Shown here: positions 1 to 5,118 of the stretch, piece after piece | Numbering within the stretch: the stretch's first letter is position 1 | Layout of the letters: each line of letters begins with the position of its first letter | Origin: Caryophanales bacterium UBA4691 | GTDB lineage: Bacteria; Bacillota_I; Bacilli_A; RFN20; CAG-826 | Length of the DNA stretch: 6,162 nt | Direction of reading: 5' to 3' | Assembly (NCBI GenBank): GCA_002404865.1 | Contig: DHKP01000010.1 | Span: forward strand, 1 to 6,162 | Program-made: the position numbers and the translations under genes | Notes under the pieces: model-generated | What the model was told of the DNA's origin: nothing | Database searches by the model: none | The model's input: the letters and a program-made list of their open reading frames with translations, nothing else

Positions 1-24
1 GCCAGGATCAAACTCTCAAAAAAG
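1..24 (-). rRNA. rrs: 16S ribosomal RNA, 5' end only (partial)
   Basis: The minus strand reads AGAGTTTGATCCTGGC at 16..1, the universal sequence at the 5' end of bacterial 16S rRNA (the classic 27F primer site). Only the first two dozen bases lie inside the window and the gene continues beyond the left edge. The mature 5' end cannot be placed exactly. By analogy with other bacteria it falls a few bases upstream of AGAGTTTG, within the T-run at about 17-24. The upstream promoters and boxA fit the start of an rRNA operon. Confidence 0.96.
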
Positions 25-65
25 TTGATCTAGTTCAAAAAAATAAATTATCTGGTTTTGTATTT

Positions 66-84
66 GATTCCTTAATTTGGAATC
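66..84 (-). other. small inverted repeat between boxA and 16S
   Basis: Arms GATTCC and GGAATC are separated by seven A/T-rich bases, between boxA and the mature 16S end. It may be part of the leader structure processed by RNase III, but the full processing stem would need sequence downstream of 16S that is not in the window. Confidence 0.35.
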
Positions 85-108
85 GACGTTAAGATTGTAC
101 ATCTATCT

Positions 109-123
109 AGTTTTCAAAGATCA
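109..123 (-). promoter_or_regulatory. boxA antitermination motif of rRNA leader
   Basis: The minus strand reads TGATCTTTGAAAACT about 85 bases before 16S rRNA. This matches the conserved TCTTTGAAAACT boxA-like element in Bacilli rRNA leaders, where NusB/NusE bind to let polymerase resist early termination. Position and orientation both fit. Confidence 0.75.
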
Positions 124-135
124 GTAGCGCGCTTT

Positions 136-166
136 CACTACCATTGTAGTGGGGATTTCTCATCCC
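136..166 (-). other. two adjacent leader hairpins
   Basis: In the rRNA leader transcript, a hairpin with arms GGGAT and ATCCC (152-166, five-base loop) is followed at once by one with arms CACTAC and GTAGTG (136-151, four-base loop). Both are perfect but short. They lie between P2 and boxA and probably fold in the leader. No U-run follows either, so they do not look like terminators. Confidence 0.5.
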
Positions 167-186
167 TTGCTTAAGCGTGCTCGTAT

Positions 187-215
187 ACAATACGCTTCAC
201 CTTAATTCTCGTCAA
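187..215 (-). promoter_or_regulatory. rRNA promoter P2
   Basis: The minus strand has a -35 box TTGACG (215..210), a 17-base spacer and a -10 box TATTGT (192..187). Transcription would start near 180 and give a leader of about 155 bases. Two runs of six A (235..230 and 225..220) lie directly upstream, at about -50 and -40, where UP-element subsites sit. This is the best-scoring promoter by eye in the leader. The -10 departs from TATAAT at two positions. Confidence 0.7.
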
Positions 216-308
216 GCACTTTTTTAAGATTTTTTAATCTTTCTTTGTGCTTTCCAAGCGCGAGGTATTGGCTATCGCTTTAGGCTCCTAAAGTTGACAG
301 CGAGTGAT

Positions 309-336
309 ATCTTACTAGCCTAGAAAAACTTTGCAA
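309..336 (-). promoter_or_regulatory. candidate rRNA promoter P1
   Basis: The minus strand has TTGCAA (336..331), a 16-base spacer and TAAGAT (314..309), each matching four of six consensus bases. An A-rich stretch (360..349) lies upstream. Tandem P1/P2 promoters are common in Bacillota rRNA operons, which is the main reason for proposing it. The match is weaker than P2 and the site could be spurious. Confidence 0.4.
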
Positions 337-391
337 GTAGGAATTTGCATTTTTTTAAATTTTTTGATGGCCTTAGATTTCTCAATCTATT

Positions 392-769
392 TTATTCCGT
401 TTCCCACAAACCATGAATATTGCAATGGGCGATGACGGCAAGGACCACTTCTTCTTCCCCGATTGAAAATACGACCTCGGGTTTATTGCCCGGATGAAGC
501 TTTTTTCTTTGGGATCCTTTATCCGTCAATAAATAAACCCAATCGATGTAATGCCCTTCTTCCATCGGGTGAGGAACTTCTCCGATTCGGACATAGACTT
601 TCCCGCTTTCCTCATGTAGCAATGGAACGTGCTTTTCTCCTTTTTCCTCTCCTTTTGTGTGAATGGGCATTTCACTCATTGTCTCATCGCAGCATCGTGG
701 AACCATCGCCCCTTCTTTTAACAAGGCGATCATTGTCCCACAATGCTTGCATTCATAAAATTTCGCCAT
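392..769 (-). CDS. dfx: desulfoferrodoxin-type superoxide reductase (2Fe-SOR)
   Basis: This 125-residue cytoplasmic enzyme reduces superoxide to hydrogen peroxide without releasing oxygen, usually with electrons from rubredoxin, and is typical of anaerobes. The N-terminal desulforedoxin-like domain (about 1-36) has the four cysteines of the rubredoxin-like iron centre: C7, C10 and the adjacent pair C26-C27. The C-terminal domain carries the ligands of the catalytic Fe(His)4Cys site: H47 in EKHVP, H67 in VPHPM, H73 in GHYIDW, and C116 and H119 in HCNIHG. E45-K46 before H47 matches the conserved Glu-Lys pair at the active site. Length is normal for the two-iron class. The start is well supported by AAGGAGGG eight bases or fewer upstream. 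The gene stands alone, downstream of the BI-1 terminator and upstream of the rRNA leader. The stop is TAA. Confidence 0.96.
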   Translation of the reverse strand: MAKFYECKHCGTMIALLKEGAMVPRCCDETMSEMPIHTKGEEKGEKHVPLLHEESGKVYVRIGEVPHPMEEGHYIDWVYLLTDKGSQRKKLHPGNKPEVVFSIGEEEVVLAVIAHCNIHGLWETE

Positions 770-778
770 AAGAATCCC

Positions 779-796
779 TCCTTATATATATAAAGA
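779..796 (-). promoter_or_regulatory. ribosome binding site with overlapping AU hairpin
   Basis: The Shine-Dalgarno AAGGAGGG (783..776) is the strongest in the window. Its 5' part lies in a self-complementary AU stretch: UCUUUAU, loop AUAU, AUAAGGA (seven pairs including one G-U). Folding would cover the AAGG half of the site. The sequence symmetry is seen directly; any regulatory effect is inference, and the hairpin is weak. Confidence 0.4.
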
Positions 797-812
797 TAAG
801 TCGACCGCTCTT

Positions 813-821
813 ATTGTAGCA
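813..821 (-). promoter_or_regulatory. candidate promoter of superoxide reductase gene (extended -10)
   Basis: The minus strand reads TGC-TACAAT (821..813), an extended -10 with five of six bases of TATAAT. No good -35 box lies 16-18 bases upstream, where the sequence is just A/T-rich, as tolerated by extended -10 promoters. The start would be near 806, giving a leader of about 37 bases. The same TGCTA core occurs before pgk and the BI-1 gene. Confidence 0.55.
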
Positions 822-866
822 AATTACCGATGCATTTTATTTGGCCACAATCGGTCTGTTGTTAAA

Positions 867-896
867 GAAAAGCGTCACTTCAAGGTGACGCTTTTC
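867..896 (-). terminator. rho-independent terminator of BI-1 family gene
   Basis: A perfect 12-base-pair inverted repeat (GAAAAGCGTCAC and its complement, six-base loop) begins 16 bases after the BI-1 stop codon. On the minus strand the stem ends in CTTTTCTTT, giving a moderate U-rich tail. The A-run on the other side would also let it work on the plus strand, but there is no plus-strand gene for it to serve. Confidence 0.88.
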
Positions 897-912
897 CATT
901 ACTCTTAATGAT

Positions 913-1644
913 TTATTTCCGCTTTGAAGAAGCAAGCACCATAAGGACGCGAACGAAAATCATAATGAAATCGCTATAGAAGGTATAAGCATAATATAAA
1001 GCCATGTTGCTTGTGAAAACGCCACCTTGAATCTCGCGCGCCATTCTATTTGCGTCGAAAGCGACCAATAGAACAATCACGACAGAGCAAACAAGGGAGG
1101 CGATAAGACTATATAAAGCGCTCGCCACAGGATTCAATATAAAGATAATAAGGAAAGGGAGCGGAACGAAGATAATCGAAAAAAGTAGGCCCAAAGCAAT
1201 CAAGCCAAGAGGAGTGAGATCGGCTTTTGAAAAATAGCCAATAAGGAATAGAACAAAGAAAACTCCAGCGGTAATCCCAAAGGCAGAGCCAATTGTGGCG
1301 GCATCAATCCACATCACGGTCGGCGCTAAAGCTAAGCCCATGACCGCGGCATATAAAATATAAGGAATCCATGCGCCTTTCTTCGCTTTAAATAAGGAAA
1401 TCGACATGACGAAATTCAAAATAAACAAAGCAATGAAAGAACAGATCATGGTGACCATTAAGCCCATTGTCACAGACTCGATGGTTTCACTCGTTGCATT
1501 TACAATAAGACTCGAAAATAAGTACGAAAATCCAAAGCAAGAAATGGCCGTAACCAATAAGCCAATGCACATATCGCCTAAAACAACGGATAATGCGCGA
1601 GCTGTTTCACGTTTGCTTTCAACATCAATTACTCTAGTTGCCAT
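913..1644 (-). CDS. Bax inhibitor-1 / YccA family membrane protein
   Basis: This 243-residue inner-membrane protein has seven apparent hydrophobic helices at about 20-46, 58-84, 93-111, 118-137, 146-168, 176-195 and 215-237, with a short charged N-terminus and a basic SSKRK tail. The segment ITAGVFFVLFLIGYFSKADL (124-143) matches the family's conserved TAGVFF...GYFTKRDL pattern. AFDANRM (195-201) and the acidic residue in YSDFI (223-227) resemble the conserved YD and LYLDF segments. In Bacillus subtilis YetJ the aspartates there (D171, D195) form a pH-gated calcium-leak sensor; D197 and D225 are the likely counterparts, though I made no alignment. The usual family role is ion (Ca2+) leak or membrane stress protection; the substrate here is unknown. 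The start is supported by CGGAGG seven to eight bases upstream. It is a single gene between two terminators. Confidence 0.88.
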   Translation of the reverse strand: MATRVIDVESKRETARALSVVLGDMCIGLLVTAISCFGFSYLFSSLIVNATSETIESVTMGLMVTMICSFIALFILNFVMSISLFKAKKGAWIPYILYAAVMGLALAPTVMWIDAATIGSAFGITAGVFFVLFLIGYFSKADLTPLGLIALGLLFSIIFVPLPFLIIFILNPVASALYSLIASLVCSVVIVLLVAFDANRMAREIQGGVFTSNMALYYAYTFYSDFIMIFVRVLMVLASSKRK

Positions 1645-1659
1645 AAATATCCTCCGAAA

Positions 1660-1686
1660 AAGAGGCAGGGTTAACCCCTACCTCTT
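1660..1686 (-). terminator. rho-independent terminator after pgk-tpiA
   Basis: The minus-strand RNA has AAGAGGUAGGG, a five-base loop, CCCUGCCUCUU, then further U (UUUUU in all). The 11-pair stem is complete on this strand because its one non-Watson-Crick position is a U-G wobble; on the plus strand it would be a C-A mismatch, so the element is oriented for leftward transcription. It begins 38 bases after the tpiA stop. Its U-run abuts the ribosome binding site of the BI-1 gene. Confidence 0.88.
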
Positions 1687-1688
1687 AA

Positions 1689-1718
1689 TTAATAGCACAA
1701 ATTGCAATTCTATTGGAA
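1689..1718 (-). promoter_or_regulatory. candidate promoter of BI-1 family gene
   Basis: The minus strand has TGC-TATTAA (1697..1689), an extended -10, with a weak TTCCAA (1718..1713) 18 bases upstream. Transcription would start near 1682, inside the upstream arm of the tpiA terminator. The octamer TTGTGCTA is shared with the pgk promoter candidate. Some promoter or read-through is needed here because only a few bases separate the terminator's U-run from the BI-1 ribosome binding site. Confidence 0.45.
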
Positions 1719-1723
1719 GAAAA

Positions 1724-2482
1724 TTATTTTAGCATCCCCTCAATGAGGCCATGGAATGATGTCGGGGTTAAAGAAGCACCGCCGACTAAGGCACCATCGA
1801 TATCCGGCTCGCTCATATAGCTCGAGACGTTTTCAGGTTTGACGCTTCCTCCATAAAGGATACGCATATCGTTAGAAACATCGCCAAACATCGAATGGAG
1901 GGTTTCGCGGATAAAATGGATCGTATCTTCTGCGATTTCTTTCGATGCGCTCTTGCCTGTTCCGATTGCCCAGATTGGTTCATAAGCAATAATCACGCGC
2001 TTTGCTTCTTCCGCGCTTAATCCGTTTAAGCCAACACGAATTTGGGTAGCAACAAAGTCCTTCGTTTTTCCATCTTCGTAGGTCTTTAAGGATTCTCCGC
2101 AGCAATACACCGGTGTCATGTTGTTGGCAAGTAAAGCCTTGATTTTTAAATTGCAGACTTCGCTCGTTTCACCATTGTATTCGCGTCTTTCGCTATGCCC
2201 TAGAATTACAGTATCGATGCCGATTTCTTTAAGCATCGGGATAGAGACTTCGCCCGTGTAGGCGCCATGATCGTGCTCATTGCAGTTTTGGGAGGCAACA
2301 ATGCACTTTGGGTTTATGTTTTCTTTAACAGTCGCTAAGCAAACAAAAGTAGGAGCAACGCCCACTTCGATATTATGGGCAACGGCGAAATCGATCATCT
2401 CGCTAGAAGCAAGCGCGAAAGCTTTTGCTTCAGAGGGAGTCTTGTTCATTTTCCAGTTGCCGAGAAGTAATTTTTTTCTCAT
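1724..2482 (-). CDS. tpiA: triosephosphate isomerase
   Basis: This cytoplasmic glycolytic enzyme interconverts dihydroxyacetone phosphate and glyceraldehyde 3-phosphate. At 252 residues it is a full-length TIM barrel of normal size. The catalytic set is intact: N9 and K11 in GNWKMNK, the electrophile H96 in GHSERR, and the base E168 in AYEPIWAIGTG, where the mobile loop 6 follows (about 169-178). The phosphate-binding YGGSVKPEN (210-218) and the DGALVGGASL segment (229-238) are also present. A YCCGESL variant (126-132) replaces the usual CVGE-type segment, a mild difference. The start codon lies 20 bases after the pgk stop, behind a modest AGG-containing ribosome binding site, so the gene is almost certainly translated from a pgk-tpiA transcript. 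A terminator follows at 1660-1686. Confidence 0.98.
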   Translation of the reverse strand: MRKKLLLGNWKMNKTPSEAKAFALASSEMIDFAVAHNIEVGVAPTFVCLATVKENINPKCIVASQNCNEHDHGAYTGEVSIPMLKEIGIDTVILGHSERREYNGETSEVCNLKIKALLANNMTPVYCCGESLKTYEDGKTKDFVATQIRVGLNGLSAEEAKRVIIAYEPIWAIGTGKSASKEIAEDTIHFIRETLHSMFGDVSNDMRILYGGSVKPENVSSYMSEPDIDGALVGGASLTPTSFHGLIEGMLK

Positions 2483-2502
2483 GCTATTTACCTATAACTA
2501 AT

Positions 2503-3729
2503 TTAGCGAAGAATATCGACGCCAGGAAGATGGCCATCGTTTTGGATCATCTCTAGAGACGCTCCTCCGCCCGTGGAAACGTGGCTGAAATCAGCTTTGT
2601 AACCGAATTGTTTCACAGCGCTCGCGCTATCGCCACCACCGCAAACGGTGAATGCTTTGCCTTTCAAATCACGAATCGCTTCGCAGACGGCTTTGGTGCC
2701 GGCTTGGAATTCTTTTTGCTCGAAGACACCCATTGGCCCATTCCAGAAAACCATGTGAGCTTTTTCGATGATGCTCTTAAATAACGCGCAGCTCTTTGGC
2801 CCGATGTCAACGCCTTCAAAGCCATCTGGGATATCGCCTTCGACGGTTTTGATGATTCTGCCCTCTTTTGGTTCAAAGCTATCGGTAATGACGTTGTCGA
2901 TTGGGAGAATGATGCGACCTTTGGCTTCGTCTAAGCATTTTTTGGCATAATCAAGAGCTTCTGCATCAAGGAAAGAGGTTCCGATGCTTTCGCCCTGTGC
3001 TTTGCGGAATGTATAGCTCATCGCGCCGCCGATGATAATGTAATCGCATTTTTTAAGAAGCGTGTCGATGACTTGGATTTTATCAGAGACCTTAAGTCCG
3101 CCTAAGACAGCGACATAAGGACGGTCTTCTTTTTTCACTTCAACGCAGCGGGAAAGGTTCTCGACTTCCTTAAGCATGAGATAGCCTAGCGCCACTGGTT
3201 TTCCTTCTTCTTTAAGTGCGGAAGGAACGCCAACCGTGGAAGCGTGAGCACGATGCGCGCTACCGAAAGCGTCCATGACATAAGCATCCGCTAATGAAGC
3301 CCATTCTTTTGCTAAAGCTGGGTCATTCTTTTCTTCGCCTTTCTCGTAACGGGTATTCTGGGCAAGAAGGATTTCGCCGTCCTTCAAAGCGGCGACGGCA
3401 TTCTTCAATTCTTCCCCGCGGGTCGCATTCACAAAATGAACTTTTGTGTTTGGGAGAAGCGCTTGAAGCTCTTTTGCGACAGGAGCCATGTCATTGGCTT
3501 TTTTCATCGCTTCGATCTTTGCCATATCTGGCTCTTTCCATTTGATTTTGCCTAGATGTGACATTAAAAGAACTCTCGCACCTTTTTTGGTGAGTTCTTC
3601 GATAGTTGGAAGAGCCGCTTTAATGCGGTTATTGTCGCGAATAACGCCATCTTTTTGTGGCACATTGAAATCGACGCGAACGTAGACGACTTTGCCTTCT
3701 AAATGATTAAGGTCTTTTACAGTAAGCAT
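2503..3729 (-). CDS. pgk: phosphoglycerate kinase
   Basis: This cytoplasmic enzyme transfers phosphate from 1,3-bisphosphoglycerate to ADP, the first ATP-making step of lower glycolysis. I chose the ATG at 3729 (408 residues) because AAGGAG lies ten bases upstream. An in-frame ATG at 3762 would add 11 residues, but it falls inside the probable -10 box and has no evident binding site. From the chosen start, the N-domain has VDFNVP (19-24), SHLG (57-60) and HRAHAST (159-165). The C-domain has GGLKVSDK (210-217, usually GGAKVSDK), NGPMGVFE (330-337), GGGDSASA (364-371) and TGGGASLE (386-393). The sequence after SHLG carries a slightly long charged segment. It is the first gene of a two-gene operon with tpiA. 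Confidence 0.97.
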   Translation of the reverse strand: MLTVKDLNHLEGKVVYVRVDFNVPQKDGVIRDNNRIKAALPTIEELTKKGARVLLMSHLGKIKWKEPDMAKIEAMKKANDMAPVAKELQALLPNTKVHFVNATRGEELKNAVAALKDGEILLAQNTRYEKGEEKNDPALAKEWASLADAYVMDAFGSAHRAHASTVGVPSALKEEGKPVALGYLMLKEVENLSRCVEVKKEDRPYVAVLGGLKVSDKIQVIDTLLKKCDYIIIGGAMSYTFRKAQGESIGTSFLDAEALDYAKKCLDEAKGRIILPIDNVITDSFEPKEGRIIKTVEGDIPDGFEGVDIGPKSCALFKSIIEKAHMVFWNGPMGVFEQKEFQAGTKAVCEAIRDLKGKAFTVCGGGDSASAVKQFGYKADFSHVSTGGGASLEMIQNDGHLPGVDILR

Positions 3730-3757
3730 TACTTTTTTGCTCCTTATTAACGGCATA

Positions 3758-3787
3758 ATCATAGCACAATGAAAAAACTCTTCCTAA
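3758..3787 (-). promoter_or_regulatory. candidate promoter of pgk-tpiA
   Basis: The minus strand has an extended -10, TGC-TATGAT (3766..3758), with five of six bases of TATAAT, and a weak TTAGGA (3787..3782) 18 bases upstream. The -35 lies inside the downstream arm of the preceding terminator. The start would be near 3751, leaving a leader of about 22 bases that still includes the AAGGAG site (3745..3740). This placement excludes the upstream ATG at 3762 from the message. Confidence 0.6.
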
Positions 3788-3813
3788 TCCTTTAGGATTA
3801 AAGAAAGAGTTTT
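3772..3813 (-). terminator. rho-independent terminator of lipoprotein gene
   Basis: The arms at 3795-3813 and 3774-3790 pair as AAAACTCTT with AAGAGTTTT and TAATCC with GGATTA, with a small internal loop and a TAAA apical loop. On the minus strand the stem ends in a run of six T. It starts nine bases after the lipoprotein stop codon. The A-run on the opposite side makes it look symmetrical, but no plus-strand gene ends here. Confidence 0.82.
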
Positions 3814-3821
3814 ATGCATTT

Positions 3822-5003
3822 TTATCGTTTTCCCGAAATAGAAAGCAACCATTGCTCAAATTTGTCAAAAATGCCTGGGGAAAAGATTTCTAGAAATTTT
3901 TTGTATTTCTCACTCTCCTCCTTTGCATCGGCGTAATCACCGCTTGGAATACGTGGAGCGTCCTTGCCAAAAATCATTTTTCCTTTACTAACGACGTGAT
4001 TATTCGTCTTAGCTTCGCCAACTACTTTAGAAGAATCGTTATTACTAGAAACAATATCACTAGTGGTAGCAATGTTCATATCGATATTGAAAGTAGCGTT
4101 TAGAACGGCTGATTCATTGAACGTAATTAAAAGCTCAAAGGCGTTCACCGTGCTATTTTCTAGTTCTTTTGCATAATCGGTTGGCACGTAATCAGAAGCG
4201 TCTTTTTGGGCGTATTCATTCTCAGCGTCCGTCAAAACGCGAATCAAATCCTCCTTATTTAATGTCAAATAGAAGGAATAATTTGCATCTTTTTGGGACA
4301 GGCTTAAAAAGTCTTTGTAATCTTCCGCATGAGTCGAGAATAAAGAAAGGTAATTATCAATATCCTCGGTAAGGCTTTCTGGAATAAGTGGCATTTTTTC
4401 ATTAGAAAGCGCATTCGTTAATTTGTATTTTTTGTCTAGCACTTCGTCAAGAACGGAGCTCAGATTCTTCCCGGAATAGGCAGTAACGGCTTGTTTGATG
4501 ATTTTGCTTGCTCCGGTAGGATCAACATAAAGGGTTTTTGAGTCAAGATATGCGGCTAAAACAGCATTAGTAGAGTTGATGTTTTCCGTTGTGCTTGTGC
4601 TATTTTTCTGAAAATATCCCTTGAAATCGCCACCTAAATACAAGGAGGCTTTTGCCACATCAGCGTCTTTCCCCGCTAGCCCTACTTCTCTAAGTTCAAA
4701 TAGAGGGTTAGTGACATTAATATCATAGTTATATGTCGCGTTTTTCGTCGGTTCATCGTTATAGGTTTTAGAAGAAGTTCCCGAAATCGAGAATGTGCTT
4801 GTTTTCTCTAGTGTTAAGCTTAATTCATCGGCGCTAGTCATGGTCTCCACCGCTTTCGAAAGAGTAGAAATGCCTTCTTTTGTGCCGATGGTTTTCTCGC
4901 TTTCTGGAACAAGCTCTTTTGCCCGTCCGTCATTAGAAGAGCCGCAAGAAAATAATCCTAATAGCGAGATACTGGTAGCTAAGAATAAATTTGCTTTTTT
5001 CAT
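3822..5003 (-). CDS. uncharacterised lipoprotein
   Basis: I do not recognise the family of this 393-residue protein. The N-terminus is a type II signal peptide: MKK, a hydrophobic stretch (about 5-18), then LFSC with the lipid-accepting C20 followed by GSS. C20 is the only cysteine, so the mature protein should be anchored to the outer face of the membrane. After a flexible Ser/Gly/Glu-rich linker, the body alternates Ser/Thr-rich, beta-like segments (for example about 58-73, 88-98, 117-131, 244-251 and 289-309) with helical charged ones, and ends in an amphipathic EQWLLSISGKR tail. This pattern is reminiscent of LolA/LppX-like ligand-binding lipoproteins, but that is only an impression. No catalytic motif is visible. 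The start is firm: GAGGAG lies nine bases upstream. The gene has its own promoter candidate and terminator and sits between gap and pgk, with nothing tying it to glycolysis. Confidence 0.85.
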   Translation of the reverse strand: MKKANLFLATSISLLGLFSCGSSNDGRAKELVPESEKTIGTKEGISTLSKAVETMTSADELSLTLEKTSTFSISGTSSKTYNDEPTKNATYNYDINVTNPLFELREVGLAGKDADVAKASLYLGGDFKGYFQKNSTSTTENINSTNAVLAAYLDSKTLYVDPTGASKIIKQAVTAYSGKNLSSVLDEVLDKKYKLTNALSNEKMPLIPESLTEDIDNYLSLFSTHAEDYKDFLSLSQKDANYSFYLTLNKEDLIRVLTDAENEYAQKDASDYVPTDYAKELENSTVNAFELLITFNESAVLNATFNIDMNIATTSDIVSSNNDSSKVVGEAKTNNHVVSKGKMIFGKDAPRIPSGDYADAKEESEKYKKFLEIFSPGIFDKFEQWLLSISGKR

Positions 5004-5036
5004 AAATTAATTCTCCTCGCGATTAGTTTACGCATT

Positions 5037-5066
5037 TTTATAATGATAAGTCACTTTTTTATTGAA
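5037..5066 (-). promoter_or_regulatory. candidate promoter of lipoprotein gene
   Basis: The minus strand has TTCAAT (5066..5061), an 18-base spacer and TATAAA (5042..5037). The -10 matches five of six bases; the -35 is weak and overlaps the end of the gap terminator's T-run. The predicted leader is about 27 bases and includes the GAGGAG site (5018..5013). Unlike three other promoters in the window, it has no upstream TG. Confidence 0.42.
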
Positions 5067-5095
5067 AAAAGAAAGACGCCCATTTCTAGGCGCCT
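5065..5095 (-). terminator. rho-independent terminator of gap
   Basis: The minus strand has AGGCGCC, an eight-base loop, GGCGTCT and then TTCTTTTTT. The stem of seven pairs is complete on this strand because its one imperfect position is a G-U wobble. It lies 23 bases after the gap stop codon and separates gap from the lipoprotein gene. Confidence 0.85.
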
Positions 5096-5118
5096 ATCCT
5101 AATTTTGTTCAACTCAAC

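Larger units (their letters stand above)
25..391 (-). promoter_or_regulatory. rRNA operon promoter and leader region
   Basis: This gene-free stretch of about 370 bases lies between the superoxide reductase stop codon and 16S rRNA. On the minus strand it holds two candidate tandem promoters (P1 near 309-336, P2 near 187-215), A-rich tracts upstream of each, two small hairpins (136-151 and 152-166), a boxA antitermination motif (109-123) and a further small hairpin (66-84) just before 16S. I see no tRNA or protein gene in it. This architecture is typical of rRNA operon starts in Bacillota. Confidence 0.85.

Noticed and set aside
294..299. Perfect TTGACA -35 box on the plus strand
   Set aside because: No acceptable -10 lies 16-18 bases downstream (TAGCCT or similar), and there is no plus-strand gene for it to drive.
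374..389. Hairpin TAGATT-TCTC-AATCTA as terminator of the superoxide reductase gene
   Set aside because: The T-rich flank is on the plus-strand side; in the gene's own direction no U-run follows, so it does not qualify as an intrinsic terminator.
463..771. Open frame on the plus strand opposite the superoxide reductase
   Set aside because: It is antisense to a gene with complete metal-ligand motifs, has no ribosome binding site and encodes nothing recognisable.
1406..1732. Open frame on the plus strand opposite BI-1 and the tpiA tail
   Set aside because: It runs through the tpiA terminator and the BI-1 upstream region and has no recognisable protein content; it is a shadow of the BI-1 coding strand.
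2664..2876. Minus-strand open frame inside pgk in another frame
   Set aside because: It is fully contained in a conserved Pgk domain, with no ribosome binding site; an out-of-frame shadow.
3727..3762. Longer Pgk start at 3762
   Set aside because: That ATG sits within the TATGAT -10 box and has no Shine-Dalgarno; the ATG at 3729 has AAGGAG at ten bases and gives the normal N-terminus.
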